Made by a program: the position numbers and the translations under genes. Positions 40,723 to 49,336 of a stretch of DNA of 64,000 nucleotides are shown here, piece by piece (the first letter of the stretch is position 1; each line of letters begins with the position of its first letter). The stretch lies in the NCBI GenBank assembly GCA_038147755.1, contig JAYQTS010000008.1:1-64000 (forward strand), read 5' to 3'. The notes below the pieces were generated by a model. It was given only the letters and a program-made list of their open reading frames with translations, did no database searches and was not told the DNA's origin. This stretch comes from UBA5951 sp012269555 (GTDB taxonomy: Bacteria; Pseudomonadota; Alphaproteobacteria; Puniceispirillales; Puniceispirillaceae).

Positions 40723-41463
40723 TTAACTATCTATTATATTTGACTGGTTTGCGACCTTTATTGCTTCTTCAAGAGATAAACGACCATCATATAAAGCTCT
40801 TCCTGCAATGATGCCATCAATACCAAAATGAGCAAGTTTTGAACATGCCTCTATATCCTTTATACCCTTTACACCTCCGGATGCAATGATCGGAATATTT
40901 GTTTCACGAGCCAATTCAGCCGTAGCGCTTACATTAACACCAGACAATGCTCCGTCTCTAGAAATATCAGTAAAAATAATTGCGGCAACACCACAGTCTT
41001 CAAATCTCTTTACGAGTTCCACAACAGGAACGGTGCTTATTTCTAACCATCCCTCAGCTGCTATCATTCCTTCTTTAGCATCAGCACCCACTGCAATACG
41101 ACCCTCAAATAGTTTTGCTGCTTGTTTTAATAAGCTTGGTTCTTTTAAAGCTGCCGTTCCCAACACTAGTCTATCCACACCCAAAGAAAGCCAGTGTTCT
41201 ATATTTTTTAAATTTCGAATACCACCACCTAATTGAACTTTTGATCCTGCCTTCATAATTTGCTCTACAGCAGAGATGTTTTTGGGTTTTCCTTGTATTG
41301 CTCCATCTAAATCGACTACATGAATCCATGTACAGCCAGCCGCAACAAATTCAGCAGCTTGCGCACCTACGTCTGATGTGTAAATTGTCATTTGTTGGAA
41401 ATCACCATTTAACAATCTAACTCCCTGTCCATTCTTTAAATCTATTGCGGGATAAATGTGCAT
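40723..41463 (-). CDS. hisA: Phosphoribosylformimino-5-aminoimidazole carboxamide ribotide isomerase
   Basis: Intact 246-residue TIM barrel. MHIYPAIDLKNGQGVRLLNGD with catalytic Asp8, VQLGGGIRNLKNIEHWLSLGVDRLVLGTAAL and IFTDISRDGALSGVNVSA with the second catalytic Asp, then IIASGGVKGIKDI, are all present. It isomerises ProFAR to PRFAR, feeding HisF/HisH. It follows the GNAT gene by 9 bp. Confidence 0.97.
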   Translation of the reverse strand: MHIYPAIDLKNGQGVRLLNGDFQQMTIYTSDVGAQAAEFVAAGCTWIHVVDLDGAIQGKPKNISAVEQIMKAGSKVQLGGGIRNLKNIEHWLSLGVDRLVLGTAALKEPSLLKQAAKLFEGRIAVGADAKEGMIAAEGWLEISTVPVVELVKRFEDCGVAAIIFTDISRDGALSGVNVSATAELARETNIPIIASGGVKGIKDIEACSKLAHFGIDGIIAGRALYDGRLSLEEAIKVANQSNIIDS

Positions 41464-41472
41464 CTTTTCCTT

Positions 41473-42039
41473 CTAAATTTGTTTCGTGAAATAATAGCCA
41501 GCCACATACTTTCCTTCAATTAGAGCATAATTTGGATGCGTCCCTATCTTAGAAAAACCAAGTGTTTCAAATGAATGAATTGCTCTATCTTGCGTTGCCC
41601 TGACATCAAGATTAATAGTGTGAAATCCATTAGATTTCGCATAGTTTTCTGCCTCTATCACAAGTTGACCCGCCATTCCATAGCCACGAGCCCAAGGAGC
41701 TAAAAAAAATGTTGTAAGCTGACAACTAAACGCTTGGGCTTCATTGTTCTGAGGCGGTTTTAAAATTTGGCAGGAGCCAGCTATCACGTGGTCCAGCTTA
41801 CCAACTATTAATACTCTTTCAGGAATTAGTAAAACGCCACGCCAATAATTTTCGAGAACCGAACGTGATGGAGGTGAAATCCAACCAAATCCTCCACCAG
41901 CTTCTATGGCTTCTTCGGTTGCATCACAAATTTCACTTAAATCGCTTGCATCTAAATCATTTAAAGTCTCTACAGTAACTTTAGGGAGACGGGTTTGTGA
42001 GACTGATTTTTTATCAAAAGTAATAAATTCTTCACTCAT
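41473..42039 (-). CDS. GNAT family N-acetyltransferase inside the his operon
   Basis: Intact 188-residue protein with GNAT motif A FFLAPWARGYGMAGQLVIEAENYAK and the motif B-like INLDVRATQDRAIHSFETLGFSKIG. The N-terminal part (EICDATEEAIEAGGGFGWISPP) is acidic. Its stop is 9 bp before hisA and its start abuts hisH, so it is cotranscribed with histidine genes. No known histidine step needs it; the substrate is unknown. Confidence 0.82.
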   Translation of the reverse strand: MSEEFITFDKKSVSQTRLPKVTVETLNDLDASDLSEICDATEEAIEAGGGFGWISPPSRSVLENYWRGVLLIPERVLIVGKLDHVIAGSCQILKPPQNNEAQAFSCQLTTFFLAPWARGYGMAGQLVIEAENYAKSNGFHTINLDVRATQDRAIHSFETLGFSKIGTHPNYALIEGKYVAGYYFTKQI

Positions 42040-42690
42040 TTAAATATGCCAATTTAAAAATGCTGATATCAGATTTAAACCAGCCTTCTGACTTTTTTCT
42101 GGATGAAATTGTGTTCCAATTTTATTGTCTCTAGCGATAATTGCCGTCACGTGCTCTCCATAATCTGTAAAAGCGAGGCAATCATTGAAATTATCTGGCA
42201 CAAAATGATATGAATGTACAAAATAGTAAAATAAATCATTAGCCAATTTAGAAGACAGTGAATGATTAAAATTGCACATTGAAACTTTATTCCATCCCAT
42301 GTGAGGAATCTTATATTCGGCTTTGGGTTTTGGACTCAATGGCAGTACGCTACCATCAATCCAGTTTAAACCTGATACAAGATTTCCTTCAAACCCCTTT
42401 GTTGCCATCAACTGCATTCCAACACAAATACCCAAAAAGGGAACTGCTTGCTCTTGGACTCTTGTTTCTAACACCTGCTCCATGTCTTGTATTTCTGCTA
42501 AACTTTGTCTGCAATCTGCAAAATTTCCAACACCTGGTAATATAATATAATCTGACTTTAATACCTCTTTTGGATCAGAGGAAGTTTTTATTGTCCATTC
42601 TTCCTTTAGCTCATTAGCTACTCTACTCACAGACTGTTGAACTGAATGTAAATTTCCAGAACCATAATCTACAATTACTAACGACTTCAT
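42040..42690 (-). CDS. hisH: Imidazole glycerol phosphate synthase, glutamine amidotransferase subunit HisH
   Basis: From the ATG at 42690, one base after the hisB stop, the protein starts MKSLVIVDYGSGNLHSVQQSV. The nucleophile is in PFLGICVGMQLMA (Cys89), and the His/Glu pair in GTQFHPEKSQ. It supplies ammonia to HisF. The open frame extends 54 bases upstream into hisB, but the family start and context favour 42690. Confidence 0.95.
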   Translation of the reverse strand: MKSLVIVDYGSGNLHSVQQSVSRVANELKEEWTIKTSSDPKEVLKSDYIILPGVGNFADCRQSLAEIQDMEQVLETRVQEQAVPFLGICVGMQLMATKGFEGNLVSGLNWIDGSVLPLSPKPKAEYKIPHMGWNKVSMCNFNHSLSSKLANDLFYYFVHSYHFVPDNFNDCLAFTDYGEHVTAIIARDNKIGTQFHPEKSQKAGLNLISAFLNWHI

Positions 42691-42691
42691 A

Positions 42692-43291
42692 CTATAAACT
42701 CCCACCGAGCGTTCCTTTGGTCGATGGTATTTCTTGAGAAGCACGCGGGTCTATTTCTGTGGATTGTCGTATTGCTCTAGCCAATGCTTTGAAGCAACTT
42801 TCTATAATATGATGTGTGTTTACACCATAGAAGTTTTCTACATGAAGCGTTATACCTGAACCCATGGAAAAAGCCTGAAACCATTCTCTAAATAATTCTG
42901 TCTGCATACTGCCTAATGTTTGGGAAGGTAAAACTACTCTCCAAACTAAAAATGGTCTCCCAGACAAATCTACTACGACTTGGGACATGGTCTCATCCAT
43001 CGGCAACAAACTTGCCCCATAACGAGCAATACCCCGCCTATCTCCCAAAGCTTCTTTAAACGCTTGGCCAAGAGCCCACCCTGTATCCTCTGTGGTATGA
43101 TGATCATCAATGTGTAAATCACCAATTACATTAATGGTAATGTCCATTAAACTATGTTTTGCCAATTGCTCAAGCATATGGTCTAAAAATCCAATGCCAG
43201 TATTTATTTCACCCTTTCCTACACCATCAATTAATAATGAAACAGAAACATTTGTTTCATTGGTTTTTCGAGTTATTTTTGATTTGCGCAT
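42692..43291 (-). CDS. hisB: Imidazoleglycerol-phosphate dehydratase
   Basis: Intact 199-residue enzyme with DHMLEQLAKHSLMDI, DDHHTTEDTGWALGQAF, and HHIIESCFKALARAIRQ, the metal-binding histidine clusters. It dehydrates imidazole glycerol phosphate. It is the first gene of hisB-hisH-GNAT-hisA-hisF-hisE-hit. The 116 bp upstream hold a 10-base palindrome CCAGATCTGG (43373-43382). Confidence 0.96.
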   Translation of the reverse strand: MRKSKITRKTNETNVSVSLLIDGVGKGEINTGIGFLDHMLEQLAKHSLMDITINVIGDLHIDDHHTTEDTGWALGQAFKEALGDRRGIARYGASLLPMDETMSQVVVDLSGRPFLVWRVVLPSQTLGSMQTELFREWFQAFSMGSGITLHVENFYGVNTHHIIESCFKALARAIRQSTEIDPRASQEIPSTKGTLGGSL

Positions 43292-43372
43292 ATAGTTAGA
43301 TCTTTCAAGTTATGCCTTATGATAACTTTATATTTTATTTTTGAAACGTTTATCAGTTTTTTTAAAATTTGA

Positions 43373-43382
43373 CCAGATCTGG
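43373..43382. promoter_or_regulatory. Palindrome CCAGATCTGG upstream of hisB, possible operator
   Basis: A perfect 10-base palindrome in the spacer between the XRE-type regulator gene and hisB. Its position suggests an operator, for example for the neighbouring regulator or for his control, but there is no second copy to support this and chance is possible. Confidence 0.2.
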
Positions 43383-43407
43383 ATAACCGAAAACCCCAGG
43401 TAGTTTC

Positions 43408-43800
43408 TTAAAGATTTTTGCCATCATTTTCTTCAAGACCGGCTGAGAGCATTTGCTCTAATTGATTTCCCAACCTGCTACATTGATTTTCAGATAATCT
43501 ATCAATATTATTTGCCAATATGTTACCAAGAGCAGTAGCTCTTGGACCTAAACTACTGGTATTTATTACAGGTTTCGGGTGAGAAATTTGAGCGATTCTC
43601 TTAAGTTTCTCTGCTTCATCCCATATTAATCCCAGCCAAACACATATCTGATCTATTAGTATTGGTGAAGGTTTGCCTCTTTTTCCGTGTTCTAAAGCAG
43701 AGAGATAAGCAACGGAAACTGTTAACTTATTCGCCTGCTGTATAAGTGTTTTATTATATTTTGAGCGCAAAAATCGCATGTGTTCGCCAAAAGGTGTCAT
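43408..43800 (-). CDS. XRE-family helix-turn-helix transcriptional regulator
   Basis: Intact 130-residue protein. TPFGEHMRFLRSKYNKTLIQQANKLTVSVAYLSALEHGKRGKPS is a lambda-repressor-like HTH domain. The C-terminal half, with TSSLGPRATALGNILANNIDRL, is variable. The start overlaps the Smr stop by one base (TAATG), so translation is coupled. An XRE gene after smr is common in alphaproteobacteria. Target unknown. Confidence 0.85.
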   Translation of the reverse strand: MTPFGEHMRFLRSKYNKTLIQQANKLTVSVAYLSALEHGKRGKPSPILIDQICVWLGLIWDEAEKLKRIAQISHPKPVINTSSLGPRATALGNILANNIDRLSENQCSRLGNQLEQMLSAGLEENDGKNL

Positions 43801-44377
43801 TAACTTTGAGACCTGTTTCTTCTTAACCTAATATAAAATGCACCACTTCCACCGTCTTTTTCTTTTGCCTGACCAAATGCTAAAATATAAGGCGAACAAA
43901 AATCGGATTTTAACCATACTGGAAGTTTGCTTCTTAAAACACCTGTGCCTTCTCTTCCCTTCCCAGTAATAATGAGAATGGTTCGATATTGATTTGAAAA
44001 AGATTTTTTTATAAAAGTCTGTAAATTTAAAAATGCGTTATGCTGTGACATGCCATGTAAATCTAATTTAGCTTCAACATTAAATTTACCAGCTCGTAAT
44101 TTTTTTGAGCTAGTTCCATCTATTCCTATCGCCTCTTCATACCTGAGGTCAGAAGGGATGTTTTTAACAACTTTTAAAGTTTGTAGTGCAGGCTGTAACG
44201 AATTTTGAGAATAAACTTTCTTATTTTTTTTCTTACTTTCAGATTTATTAATTTTTTTATTCATATCTTCAATTAAAAAATTAACGGGTGATATTTTGTC
44301 CGATTTTTTTGGAATAATGGTTTTGTAACTATATTCCACAAATCTTCATTATCCAAATTTACCCTTTTTTTTACCAT
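43800..44377 (-). CDS. Smr-domain protein (MutS2 C-terminal-like; frameshifted near N-terminus)
   Basis: The C-terminal Smr domain has FNVEAKLDLHGMSQHNAFLNLQTFIKK (the conserved LDLHG) and TILIITGKGREGTGVLRSKLPVWL (the TGKG). A shorter frame starts at 44339, but upstream from ATG 44377 another frame reads MVKKRVNLDNEDLWNIVTKPL, the typical start of alphaproteobacterial Smr proteins. An AAGGTGA site precedes it. The frames meet near 44310, so one indel separates them. Smr domains bind or nick nucleic acid. The MltA gene usually found between Tim44 and smr is absent. Confidence 0.83.
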
Positions 44378-44420
44378 CAGTTCACCTTAGCAAAATTTAT
44401 TAAGATTTTAACTCTTGTTA

Positions 44421-45059
44421 CTAATCGCTTTCAGTTGTTCCTGTTTCAACTAATTTCCAATTCGGATCTTTACTATTTATGTCTCTCTCGAAAATCCAAA
44501 TATCTTCTATCTGCTCACTTGAGAAGCTATCGTCTTCAATTTCGACGTCTTTAGAGTCAGTAAGTATTCTAGTTTGAATAGTGTCAAATTTTACTGTAAC
44601 AGAAGCTATCCCGTCAGATATTTCGGCATCTAACAACTGAATATCATTTACCTTCTCTATGTTTATTTTCAACTTTTCACCTGCTTCGTCTCTTTGATGT
44701 ATAGCAGTTGCAAATTCTTCATATAAATCAAAACCAACATAACGCCGAAGATTTCCTAAATCACCTTCTGAAAAAGAGTTTAAAATTAACGGGAACGCTG
44801 CTTTTGCTCCATTTAAGAATTCTTCATCTTTAAAAGATGTATCCAGTTTGCGTAAATCTTTTAAACCAGAACCATTTAATACCTCATGAATAGTATTAGA
44901 TGATTTGGTTTTAAAATTTATAACGTTATCTTTCTTAGATTCTGTATGCATTGTTTTCTGTGACTTTTCAAAACCATCTTTTGTTCCAAGTATCGAACGA
45001 AGTCTAAAAATTAGAAAAATTGCAATAACAGCAAAAATTAAAATATCGATGAAGGGCAT
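44421..45059 (-). CDS. Tim44-like domain protein, membrane-anchored
   Basis: Intact 212-residue protein. MPFIDILIFAVIAIFLIFRLRSILG is an N-terminal membrane anchor, a hallmark of alphaproteobacterial Tim44-like proteins. The C-terminal domain (FLNGAKAAFPLILNSFSEGDLGNLRRYVGFDLYEEF and WIFERDINSKDPNWKLVET) is the Tim44 fold. The mitochondrial relative recruits Hsp70 to the import channel; the bacterial role is unclear. It lies near secB but on the opposite strand. Confidence 0.9.
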   Translation of the reverse strand: MPFIDILIFAVIAIFLIFRLRSILGTKDGFEKSQKTMHTESKKDNVINFKTKSSNTIHEVLNGSGLKDLRKLDTSFKDEEFLNGAKAAFPLILNSFSEGDLGNLRRYVGFDLYEEFATAIHQRDEAGEKLKINIEKVNDIQLLDAEISDGIASVTVKFDTIQTRILTDSKDVEIEDDSFSSEQIEDIWIFERDINSKDPNWKLVETGTTESD

Positions 45060-45173
45060 AATTTTTCCATTTAATAAGGTGAATGTAATGCAGCGTTTTA
45101 ATTCTGCTAAGTTTATATTATAATCCTACAAATAGGTGATAAATAAGACAAGAACAACCAATGAGAATTAAAA

Positions 45174-45653
45174 ATGCACAAACCCAATGTATTTATATTA
45201 CTTTTAGGTTTCATTATCTATGGTTGGATAGAATTTGAAACTTTATTATTTGTAGGAAATATAATTGGTGGTTTGCTAAGTTTCCTCGGATTGTTTCTCA
45301 CAGCGTTCATGGGAATTTTCCTTATAAGACTATTGTCTAAAAAAGTGTTTTCGACCTGGCAACCGGAAGATCAATTAAAAACGTTTGGCTTATCTAGGTT
45401 TGCAGAGGGAGTATCTATTTTGTTTGGAGGTATACTTTTGATAATACCTGGCTATTTTACTGATTTGATTGGAATAATCTGTATGGTTCCGATTCTAAGA
45501 ATTTATATTGGAAGTATTATTATCGCAAATTTTGCTGACCACAGGTTTTTCACCAATTTGAGAAAAAAACACCGGGATGACTTCCAATACACTGATGTTA
45601 CAGGAAAAAACAATCATAATATTATAATTGATGGTGACTATAAAGAAAAATAA
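45174..45653 (+). CDS. fxsA: FxsA family membrane protein
   Basis: Intact 159-residue protein with four hydrophobic segments, including VFILLLGFIIYGWIEFETLLFVGNIIGGLLSFLGLFLTAFMG and FAEGVSILFGGILLIIPGYFTDLIGIICMVPILR. The GGxLLxxPGFxTDxxG pattern is the FxsA signature. The C-terminus is charged and cytoplasmic. It neighbours secB, a frequent alphaproteobacterial pairing. Function is poorly known; in E. coli overexpression affects phage T7 exclusion. Confidence 0.88.
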   Translation: MHKPNVFILLLGFIIYGWIEFETLLFVGNIIGGLLSFLGLFLTAFMGIFLIRLLSKKVFSTWQPEDQLKTFGLSRFAEGVSILFGGILLIIPGYFTDLIGIICMVPILRIYIGSIIIANFADHRFFTNLRKKHRDDFQYTDVTGKNNHNIIIDGDYKEK

Positions 45654-45740
45654 ATATTTTAATATTATTCAGTGGCATATATGAACGCATATTTTAGCAA
45701 TATGTTAATGTAAGTTTTAATTTTTTATATGGAGCAAATT

Positions 45741-46202
45741 ATGTCTAAAACAGAGAGTGCAACCAAAACAACACCTTCTTTGACAATGCATGCACAGTAT
45801 ATAAAAGATTTATCTTTTGAGAACCCAAGAGCTTCAAGCGTATTCACGCAACAAACTGGACAACCGGATGTTGAGGTAAGTGTAAATGTAGGAGCAAGTT
45901 TACTTGAAGATAACCGGTACGAAATCATACTTAACCTTAACGCAAAGGCTAATGTTAATACAGAACCTTTATTTTTAATTGAACTAAGTTATGGTGGTAT
46001 AGCGAGTTTAAATGACATTCCCGAGAATGATAAAAATGCTTTTGTTATGATTGAAGGTCCAAGACTATTGTTTCCCTTTGCTCGAGCGACAATAGCTACG
46101 GTAACAAGAGAGGGTGGTTTTTTGCCACTAAACTTGCAACCCATTGATTTTGTGGCTGTATTTAAAGCCAACCTAAAGGCAAGGCAAAAAGAAAGTAAAT
46201 AA
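45741..46202 (+). CDS. secB: Protein-export chaperone SecB
   Basis: From the ATG at 45741 the protein reads MSKTESATKTTPSLTMHAQYIKDLSFENPRA, the SecB N-terminus, then PDVEVSVNVGAS and LLFPFARATIATVTREGGFLPLNLQPIDF. SecB keeps preproteins unfolded for SecA. An upstream ATG at 45729 (adding MEQI) overlaps the GGAG that is the ribosome binding site for 45741, so the later start is preferred. It ends 8 bp before the convergent dnaQ. Confidence 0.96.
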   Translation: MSKTESATKTTPSLTMHAQYIKDLSFENPRASSVFTQQTGQPDVEVSVNVGASLLEDNRYEIILNLNAKANVNTEPLFLIELSYGGIASLNDIPENDKNAFVMIEGPRLLFPFARATIATVTREGGFLPLNLQPIDFVAVFKANLKARQKESK

Positions 46203-46210
46203 AACTTTAA

Positions 46211-46906
46211 TTATTCAGAATGATACCATATTGGATCTGTAATTAGTTTTAAAAATTGAGAGTGGTTGTTTAGTTCGTCTTTCGTTGGCTCATGACGTCT
46301 AACTGATCTATGTTTTCTGTTGACAAACGAAGATTGAAAATCTTTTGTGTTTACATTATCTTCAATCGCAACCTCATTGAATTGAAGGTCTGGTTGGAGC
46401 CCGCCTCTTAATTCAACATAAACAGAAGCCAGCAAGTCTGCATCTGTTAAGGCTCCGTGAAGTTCTCTATGCGAATTATCTATCTGGAATCTTCGACAAA
46501 GCGCGTCTAAAGAAGCTTGTGCACCTGGGAATTTTTGCCGAGCTATTTTTAATGTATCTATAACCTTATCTTCGGATATTGTCTGAAAACCTGACTGTCT
46601 TAACTCTGAATTTAAAAAAGCCAAATCGAATGATGCATTATGTATTATCAGTTGATCATTTTTAATAAAATTGAGGAACTCTTGAGCTATTTGTTTGAAA
46701 GTAGGTTTGTTTGATATAAACTCTTGTGTAATACCGTGTATTTTTATAGCTTCTTCGTCTATATCTCTCTCTGGATTAATATACAAATGAAGCGTTCTTC
46801 CTGATGGAACTAAATTTATTATTTCTAATGCCCCTATTTCGATTATTTTATGACCGTTATGCACATCAAGTCCTGTAGTTTCTGTATCCAGCACCACCTC
46901 TCGCAT
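46211..46906 (-). CDS. dnaQ: DNA polymerase III subunit epsilon (proofreading exonuclease)
   Basis: Intact 231-residue protein. REVVLDTETTGLDVHNGHKIIEIGALEI is Exo I, LIIHNASFDLAFLNSEL Exo II, and HRELHGALTDADLLASVYVEL Exo III. It removes mispaired 3' ends during replication. It follows coaE by two bases. The dnaQ-coaE-maf-ppsR block is on the left arm of the predicted origin. Confidence 0.96.
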   Translation of the reverse strand: MREVVLDTETTGLDVHNGHKIIEIGALEIINLVPSGRTLHLYINPERDIDEEAIKIHGITQEFISNKPTFKQIAQEFLNFIKNDQLIIHNASFDLAFLNSELRQSGFQTISEDKVIDTLKIARQKFPGAQASLDALCRRFQIDNSHRELHGALTDADLLASVYVELRGGLQPDLQFNEVAIEDNVNTKDFQSSFVNRKHRSVRRHEPTKDELNNHSQFLKLITDPIWYHSE

Positions 46907-46908
46907 TA

Positions 46909-47514
46909 TTACCCCTTCTTAAATTCAATCAATCTTACTGAAAACAACCAACGTTTTAGTAATTTATAACTATATGCTTTTCCTAAACCTGTTGGAAGAC
47001 AAAAATCAGCCAATTGCATTTTAACTTTTTGCGGCAATTGATAACTTAATATGTCACTCAATTTTTTTCTGACATACCTAAACGTGCCAACGCACGTTGT
47101 CTTTGCAGAAATTCTGGTGCCCAAACACATATAATAGAATCACAAAACACCTCACATCCAGTCTCAAATAATAATGGAATGTCAACGACTACCATTTTCT
47201 GTCTTTGACTTTTCATTCGAGAAAGAAATTTATTTCTATTAGATTCCACTAACGGATGAATAATGGACTCTAAAGCTTTTTTTCTTCAAAGCCTGAAAAA
47301 TTATTTTCCCCAATTTTTGTCTATCTATGCCATTTTCAAGGGTTCTTATATCTCCAAACATTTCAACAATCATAGGAACTGCTGTACCATTTGGACCAAT
47401 TAAGTCATGCACTGTTTTGTCTGCATCATGTACTGGTATTTTTAAATGATTACACATTTTACCAATAGTGGTTTTACCTGTTGCTATAGACCCAGTTAAA
47501 CCTATTACTCTCAT
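46909..47514 (-). CDS. coaE: Dephospho-CoA kinase (two frameshifts)
   Basis: The first frame starts MRVIGLTGSIATGKTTIGKMC with the P-loop, then IPVHDADKTVHDLIGP. The next has MVVVDIPLLFETGCEVFCD, the conserved VxDIPLLFE, and RQRALARLGMSEK. A third frame continues KKLSDILSYQLPQKVK and ends LIEFKKG. The fragments order perfectly as CoaE, the last enzyme of CoA synthesis. Two indels, near 47240 and 47065, explain the breaks. The start overlaps the maf stop by 4 bp. Confidence 0.94.
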
Positions 47515-48139
47515 GAAACCATAGTTTCTTTAGTTGATACTAGACCGTGTAAACGTAAAAACTCTAATAAAGGGAGTAAAGGGATCCCGAGTATATCATA
47601 AAAAGAACCTTTGAAACCAGATATTATATGACAGCCCTGACTTTCTATTTGATAACATCCTGGTGTTTTGAGGGCTTCATTTCCTATCTCTTCTAGGTAG
47701 TCATCAATTTCAATATCTGTAAGGGAACGTATGGTAACCGTTGGTGATGATAAATGGTGCCAAATTCTCTTCCCACCAGAAAAAACAACAACACTAGTAT
47801 GCAGCATATGTGTATTGCCTTGCAATTCACTTAGCTGTTCTTTCGCTTTTTCTAGTGTTTTTGGTTTTGAAAAACCGATACCTTTAAACTCTAATATTTG
47901 GTCACTTGCTATAACAAAAGCTTCTGTATTTGATAGAGCTATTTGACGTCCTTTTATCTCAGCAAGCAATATAGCGCATTCTTGAAGTGTTGTTTTTCAG
48001 CTATGGCAGAATCTCTGATAGATTCCTCATCAACAAACGGTCTTTTGACCACAAAATTGATTTTAGCATTTTTTAACAAAGTTTGTCTTGATTTTGATGA
48101 CGATGCTAAAATTATAGCCTTATGTTTAAGATTATACAT
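47511..48139 (-). CDS. maf: Maf family nucleotide pyrophosphatase (one frameshift)
   Basis: The N-terminal frame has AIILASSSKSRQTLLKNAKINF, the Maf signature SxSxxR. Near 47970 the frame shifts; then LAEIKGRQIALSNTEAFVIASDQILEFKG and FSKPKTLEKAKEQLSELQGNTHMLHTSVVV follow, and FYDILGIPLLPLLEFLRLHG ends the protein. Maf proteins hydrolyse non-canonical nucleotides; this one is the alphaproteobacterial Maf between ppsR and coaE. It overlaps ppsR by 8 bp. Confidence 0.92.
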
Positions 48140-48965
48140 TGTCTTTTTGATCCAGCCACTGACGATATAAATATATTATTGATGCTGCTATTTCTTCAAC
48201 TGATCGACGAGAAACATCTATGACAGGCCACCCATGTTTACTAAATAATTTTCTTGCATCTCTCACTTCATTAGTGACGATATCTAGATCGGCATAATTT
48301 GGATTGCTTGAATTAGATAAATGCTGAAGACGTGTTTTTCTGACTTGCATTAGCCTTTTTGGATCAGTGGTTAAGCCAACTATAAAAATATTTTTTTCTG
48401 GTAATTTGTCAATTGGAAATGGTATGCCCGGGACGAGAGCGTAATTAGCTACTTTGAAGCCCCTGTGACCCAAATACATAGATGTCGGAGTTTTTGAGGT
48501 TCTAGAAACACCAACAAGCAACATATCGGCATCATCCAACCTTTCTATATTTAATCCATCATCGTGAACAACAGCATATTCTACTGCTGCCATGCGCTTA
48601 AAATAAGCGGTGTCTAGTTTATGTTGAGCTCCCGATCTTAAGCTTTGTTCCACACCTAAAACATTAGTGAAAAGTTCTACAAGCGAGTCCAAAATTGACA
48701 AATTTGGTATACCTCGACTTTTACATAAAGTTTCCAACATTTCTCTGACTTCTTTATTAACAACCGAAAATAAAACTACACCTGGGTTTTTTTCTAAATT
48801 GCGCTCTATAGCATCTATATGTGCTTTGTTCCGAACAAGCGTCCAGATATGTTCCGTAATGTTTGTATCTGGGAACTGAGCCAACCCAGCTCTTGCAAAT
48901 TGATGTACTGTTTCACCTGTTGAATCAGATATTAAATGTAGATGTAAATGATTTTTTTTTACCAT
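48132..48965 (-). CDS. ppsR: Pyruvate, phosphate dikinase regulatory protein (DUF299 kinase/phosphorylase)
   Basis: From ATG 48965 the protein reads MVKKNHLHLHLISDSTGETVHQFARAGLAQF. The P-loop GVSRTSKTPTSMYLGHRGFKVANYALVPGIPFP is complete, as is GLTTDPKRLMQVRKTRL. Members phosphorylate and dephosphorylate PPDK or PEP synthase. The frame extends to 48998, but the family start is the internal Met. In alphaproteobacteria this gene flanks oriC opposite hemE, as here. Confidence 0.95.
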   Translation of the reverse strand: MVKKNHLHLHLISDSTGETVHQFARAGLAQFPDTNITEHIWTLVRNKAHIDAIERNLEKNPGVVLFSVVNKEVREMLETLCKSRGIPNLSILDSLVELFTNVLGVEQSLRSGAQHKLDTAYFKRMAAVEYAVVHDDGLNIERLDDADMLLVGVSRTSKTPTSMYLGHRGFKVANYALVPGIPFPIDKLPEKNIFIVGLTTDPKRLMQVRKTRLQHLSNSSNPNYADLDIVTNEVRDARKLFSKHGWPVIDVSRRSVEEIAASIIYLYRQWLDQKDNV

Positions 48966-49336
48966 TGTCCGCCAGTCTAAGAAGAAAGGAAGCTTCAATT
49001 ATATTATTTTCTTCATAATTTTTTTATTGTACACAGATAATTATCTTTTCCTGTGAATAATTATTAAAAATTTGGGCCAAAAATCAAAACATACTATTTT
49101 TACACAAGTTTTTAGATACCAATTATTTAACTGTATAAGTTTTTACCTTATTTTTTTCAAATGTTGATTATTTTTTTAAGATTTTTAAAGTATTGTTTAA
49201 ATGGAGTTTTATAACATAAATATTACATATTAAATGTTATTATGTTGTGGAAAACTTTGCATTGTTTGTTTTTAATGTTTATTAAACAACCTACATCTAA
49301 ATCAACCTATATTATATATAAAATTTTTAGTCATAA
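48966..49336. other. Predicted chromosomal replication origin (oriC) between ppsR and hemE
   Basis: The 371 bp between divergent ppsR and hemE contain no gene and are extremely AT-rich, above all 49141-49210, a candidate unwinding element with T-runs. DnaA-box-like nonamers: a perfect TTATTCACA (minus, 49060-49052) and three with one mismatch to TTATNCACA: TTGTACACA (49027-49035), TTTTACACA (49098-49106) and TTTTCCACA (minus, 49254-49246). Genes on either side point away from it. oriC is next to hemE in Caulobacter and rickettsiae, and parAB with parS lie 3-9 kb away. I could not compute GC skew, which would test this. Confidence 0.78.
49052..49060 (-). promoter_or_regulatory. DnaA box TTATTCACA within predicted oriC
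   Basis: Perfect match to TTATNCACA on the minus strand (plus strand TGTGAATAA). It is the strongest of four box-like nonamers in the predicted oriC and lies just right of a 10-base palindrome GATAATTATC (49036-49045). Confidence 0.6.

Noticed and set aside
45729..45741. SecB start at 45729 (adding MEQI)
   Set aside because: That ATG overlaps the GGAG ribosome binding site of the better start at 45741, and the family begins at MSK-type sequences.
49272..49285. CtrA-like site TTAA-N6-TTAA in oriC
   Set aside because: The CtrA consensus needs a seven-base spacer; in such AT-rich DNA a six-base version is expected by chance.
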